From positions 1 to 13,845 of the forward strand of contig DAICZV010000017.1 of NCBI GenBank assembly GCA_027310975.1: a stretch of DNA of 13,845 nucleotides, given 5' to 3'. The stretch is from a bacterium. GTDB taxonomy: Bacteria > Patescibacteriota > Minisyncoccia > UBA6257 > GWB1-50-10. The position numbers and the translations under genes were made by a program. Positions 11,598-13,845 of the stretch are shown here, in pieces; positions within the stretch are counted from its first letter, which is position 1, and each line of letters starts with the position of its first letter. The notes under the pieces are model-generated. The model saw only the letters and a list, made by a program, of their open reading frames with translations. It made no database searches and had not been told where the DNA came from.

Positions 11598-12500
11598 TTA
11601 GAACCACCCCTTTTTGCGGAAGAACATGGCGAGGAGAGTGACGATGACGAATATGGCGCCGAAGATGACCCAGAACTCGGACGGATTCTGAATGAAGGTC
11701 GGGGCGACGGTCGGCTGAAGGGCGATCGTGGCGTAGAGGAGCAGGGGAAAGGTCAAAAATCCCAATATGGAGAAGCGCCGGATTATTTCCGATGTCTTGA
11801 ACTGGAATATCTGCGAGACAGTCTCGCTGTAGGAGACGATGGTCGCCCGGAGGTTTTCCAAAAGATAGTGGACGCGCAGCAGGCTCCCCAAGAGGTCGGC
11901 GAAGTATATCCGCGCGTCATCGCCCCAGAATTTTGTGCCGACCTCGGCGAGGGACTCCAGCGTGGTCTTCTGCGAAGCGGCAATGATGCCGAAATCCAGG
12001 AGGTCGCGCTTGATGTAGGAGATCTCTTCCAAGAGGGCGCTGTCAGCCCGCTTAAAGAGCTTCCGGCCGACGGCGTTCGCTTTTTCCTCAACGTGCCTGA
12101 GTTCCCGGAGGGAAAAGACGTTCACTTCCTGCAGTAGGTAGTGGATGAGCTCCGGCGGGTTTTGAACCTTGTCGGCAAGCTTGGCCTTCAAATCGTTTCG
12201 GAATTGCTCCAAAGGCTCCAAGTTTTCGTAGGCGACGGAAACGACGGTGTTCTTCGTTGCCACGATGTCTATCTCGCCGCGGCGTGAGGTGCGCTCCTTG
12301 GCGTTCCAGATCGGCAGGTGGTAGACCAGGTAAACGTAATCGTCGTAGGCCTCCACCTTGCTCCGGTCGGAAACGGTCGTGAGCTCTTCCATAATAAGAT
12401 GGTGCGGGCGGACGGTCTTCGCCACCTCGGCGAGGTCGCGTTCCGCCGGCCGCGTAATGTGCCACCAGGTAAGTTTATTGATTTTAGTTTTTTCTATCAT
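11598..12500 (-). CDS. CorA-like two-helix membrane protein lacking the GMN motif (300 aa)
   Basis: The order of parts is that of the CorA/ZntB metal transporter family (PF01544): an N-terminal alpha/beta cytoplasmic domain beginning TWWHITRPAERDLAEVAK, a long helical stalk (~100-235, with RELRHVEEKANAVGRKLFKR), then two C-terminal membrane helices (~244-262 and 276-293) and the basic end RKKGWF. In CorA the first helix ends with YGMN, the ion selectivity motif; here the same place reads IALQPTVAPT, so Mg transport cannot be assumed. The start is set at ATG 12500 because family similarity begins there. A GTG at 12590 in frame has a good ribosome site (GGAG, 7 nt away) and would add 30 residues with three Cys; it is an open alternative. 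Confidence 0.82.
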   Translation of the reverse strand: MIEKTKINKLTWWHITRPAERDLAEVAKTVRPHHLIMEELTTVSDRSKVEAYDDYVYLVYHLPIWNAKERTSRRGEIDIVATKNTVVSVAYENLEPLEQFRNDLKAKLADKVQNPPELIHYLLQEVNVFSLRELRHVEEKANAVGRKLFKRADSALLEEISYIKRDLLDFGIIAASQKTTLESLAEVGTKFWGDDARIYFADLLGSLLRVHYLLENLRATIVSYSETVSQIFQFKTSEIIRRFSILGFLTFPLLLYATIALQPTVAPTFIQNPSEFWVIFGAIFVIVTLLAMFFRKKGWF

Positions 12501-12668
12501 GCCGTTATTGTCTAAAATTCCCAGCCCGTCCGTGGCGCAGAAATTTGAGCCACAATAACGAGCACCCGCCAAAATTTCCTTTGAACACACTCTTAAACTC
12601 CGACTCGGATTTAATGTATTTCACGGTTGTTCATGTATTGATTTTAGCAAAATTTAGGCGGGTAAGGT

Positions 12669-12714
12669 TTTCTCTCTGGAATTCCTTCGCCTTCGGCTCG
12701 GAATTACAGAGAAA
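12669..12714. other. Imperfect hairpin downstream of the surface protein gene
   Basis: TTTCTCT/AGAGAAA, AATTCC/GGAATT and GCC/GGC stack around TTC with small internal loops. It sits 5 nt after the stop of the 12719-13702 gene on the minus strand and may protect or end its mRNA; there is no T run. The rest of the 218-nt gap to 12500 shows only the possible N-terminal extension of the CorA-like gene and an extended -10-like TGCTAAAAT on the minus strand (12642-12650). Confidence 0.4.
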
Positions 12715-12718
12715 GTCC

Positions 12719-13702
12719 TTACTGGCTGAAGTTAAGTATAACGTCATTCACGTTCGGCGTCAGGGTCTGCAGGAGGTCGCTCCGCAGGCGGACCTGGTAA
12801 CGGTAATAGCGGTAGGCGTTGAAGGCCCGGGTGTCCACGCAGATGGGCGTGTCGGCCGGCGCGCAACCAACCCCGCCCACGGGCGCCGACGAACAGGCCG
12901 CACCGTAGTAATCGGACGTGCTGGAGGCCGGCCCCATGAATGTCCAGGGACCCGAAGAGCTATTGGAACCGGCTACCTGGAAGTCCACGCAGGTATTCGC
13001 GGGGGAGGTGCCTTCCCAGGTAATGCTCTTCAAAGCGGTGCCCTGGGGATTTTGGGTGTCAAAGACGGAAGAGGTAAGGTAGCCGTAGGTGCTGGTCGCG
13101 CGCCAAGCCGTGTTCACCTTGTAAGGATAGGTGCAGTTGCCGTTGTTCGCGCAGTTGAAGCTGATCCAGCCGTCCTTGTCGTTCCAGGCATAGCCGCTCA
13201 GATCGCCGGTTGAGCCGTCTATCTGCACGCTGTATGGATAGGTGCCGCAGACGTTCGTCCCGCCCTGGGAGGTCTGGTTGCAGTTGAAGCTGATCCAGCC
13301 GATATCGTCGTTCCAGGCGAAGCCGGTGAGGCCCGTCCCGCTCTGGCCGGCGTCTCCGTTGGGGCAGGTGCCGTCCGTGGCGTGCGGGCCCGGTCCGTTG
13401 CAGATGCCGTAATTGGAAGTGCCGCAAATATTCCCGTTCGGGCTTGTCGCGCAGTCCAGGGATATCGGGCCGATGGATGAGCTGGCGTAGCCGGAAACCT
13501 TGGTGCCGGCGACCGTGACGGTCTGGGTGTTGTAAAAATCCCAGTAGCCGCTCGGGTCGTCCCAGGCAACCGAGCTGGTGGCGATGGGACTAATGTTCGT
13601 CCCGGCGGCCCGGACGACGCCGATCTTTTGGAGGAATAGTATGACGGTGAGGACGATGACGACTCCGACCAGCGCCCAGAGGATTATCTTCGTGACTCTC
13701 AT
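12719..13702 (-). CDS. Exported surface protein with GYAW/GWISF repeats (327 aa)
   Basis: The N-terminus is a basic start followed by a hydrophobic helix (~6-24, LWALVGVVIVLTVILFLQ), either a membrane anchor or a signal ending near VRAAG. The outer part is rich in Ser, Thr, Gly, Asn and aromatic residues. It holds two strong repeats, LTGFAWNDDIGWISFNC and LSGYAWNDKDGWISFNC, and a degenerate first one, VSGYASSSIGPISLDC; the paired cysteines in the spacers may form disulfides. The C-terminal third (SITWEGTSP, then YRYYRYQVRLRSD and a last strand VNDVILNFS) looks like a beta-sandwich of carbohydrate-binding or fibronectin type. I recall such GWI-F repeats from CPR surface proteins, but the exact function is unknown. 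Adhesion or an envelope role is inferred. Confidence 0.75.
   Translation of the reverse strand: MRVTKIILWALVGVVIVLTVILFLQKIGVVRAAGTNISPIATSSVAWDDPSGYWDFYNTQTVTVAGTKVSGYASSSIGPISLDCATSPNGNICGTSNYGICNGPGPHATDGTCPNGDAGQSGTGLTGFAWNDDIGWISFNCNQTSQGGTNVCGTYPYSVQIDGSTGDLSGYAWNDKDGWISFNCANNGNCTYPYKVNTAWRATSTYGYLTSSVFDTQNPQGTALKSITWEGTSPANTCVDFQVAGSNSSSGPWTFMGPASSTSDYYGAACSSAPVGGVGCAPADTPICVDTRAFNAYRYYRYQVRLRSDLLQTLTPNVNDVILNFSQ
13151..13301 (-). repeat. Direct repeats coding for the GWISFNC units
   Basis: A 22-nt identical stretch begins at 13151 and again at 13280, giving a 129-nt (43-codon) period. Identity continues in part into the GYAWND/GFAWND codons. A degenerate third copy lies near 13451. 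Confidence 0.8.
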
Positions 13703-13709
13703 TGTTTAA

Positions 13710-13718
13710 ATTATATCA
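13710..13718 (-). promoter_or_regulatory. Extended -10 promoter of the surface protein gene
   Basis: TGATATAAT on the minus strand, with TATAAT (13710-13715) 7 nt before ATG 13702. No Shine-Dalgarno sequence lies in TTAAACA, so a leaderless mRNA is predicted. Confidence 0.65.
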
Positions 13719-13845
13719 TTCGGCGAGAGAGCAGTTCCGCTTTTCGCACGAAAACACGCTATGCCAAACCCCAGCGTGGTTTGGCCGCTCGCTCTCGGCC
13801 TCGCTCTCCTTCGACGCGGCTCAGGAACCATGCCCGCTCGGCTCC
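13719..13845. other. GC-rich structured intergenic end of the window
   Basis: It contains a perfect 8-bp hairpin, GCCAAACC-CCAGCGT-GGTTTGGC (13763-13785), a smaller TTTTC-GCAC-GAAAA hairpin (13741-13754), and a CTCG/CGGC-rich stretch to the edge. No convincing gene is seen; it resembles the structured element at 5530-5596 in style, not in sequence. Confidence 0.4.

Overview
The window looks like a chromosomal segment of a Patescibacteria/CPR bacterium, probably of the Parcubacteria type. The protein families are bacterial (DnaB, RecR, L21, CysRS, CCA-adding enzyme). Genes are tightly packed, with overlaps of 1 nt and gaps of 1-3 nt. Several proteins have a CPR flavour: a prepilin fused to a LamG lectin domain, a surface protein with GYAW/GWISF repeats, a CorA-like protein without the GMN motif, an F420-ligase-like protein, and a partial HTH/LAGLIDADG-like protein. 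Most of the window is GC-rich; about 1-510 and 1100-1500 are visibly more AT-rich. This placement is by pattern recognition only.

Left region (1-1550, minus strand): a partial HTH/LAGLIDADG-like gene at the edge, an SMR/EamA-like small membrane protein, and a complex tRNA-Arg(TCG) locus. In that locus one tRNA-Arg gene (outer, 846-1068) is interrupted in its D-loop by a perfect 13-bp inverted repeat that encloses a second, complete tRNA-Arg(TCG) gene (inner, 960-1033). The outer tRNA also carries a 36-nt hairpin insertion at the T-stem/T-loop junction and is the only tRNA here with an encoded CCA. This is the most unusual thing in the window. Upstream of it lie two overlapping small genes ending in a terminator. 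They are divergent from cca across a palindromic intergenic region.

Centre (1550-8093, plus strand except one gene): the CCA-adding tRNA nucleotidyltransferase overlaps a 4-TM membrane protein. tRNA-Pro(CGG), tRNA-Ala(CGC) and a bidirectional terminator follow. A DUF2892 gene lies on the minus strand, with a probable frameshift or slippage at A10. Next come an F420-ligase-like gene overlapping a TylF-type methyltransferase gene, an MscS-type TM-helix membrane protein, rplU, and the prepilin-LamG gene.

Right region (8103-13845, minus strand): the compact cluster cysS-dnaB-recR, then upstream of it the CorA-like gene and a repeat-bearing surface protein gene.

The themes are tRNA supply and maturation (four tRNA genes, cca, cysS), replication and repair (dnaB, recR), and the cell envelope (prepilin, surface protein, channels). 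Three genes share TATAAT-N7-ATG, which predicts leaderless mRNAs. None of the 16 readable stop codons is TGA.
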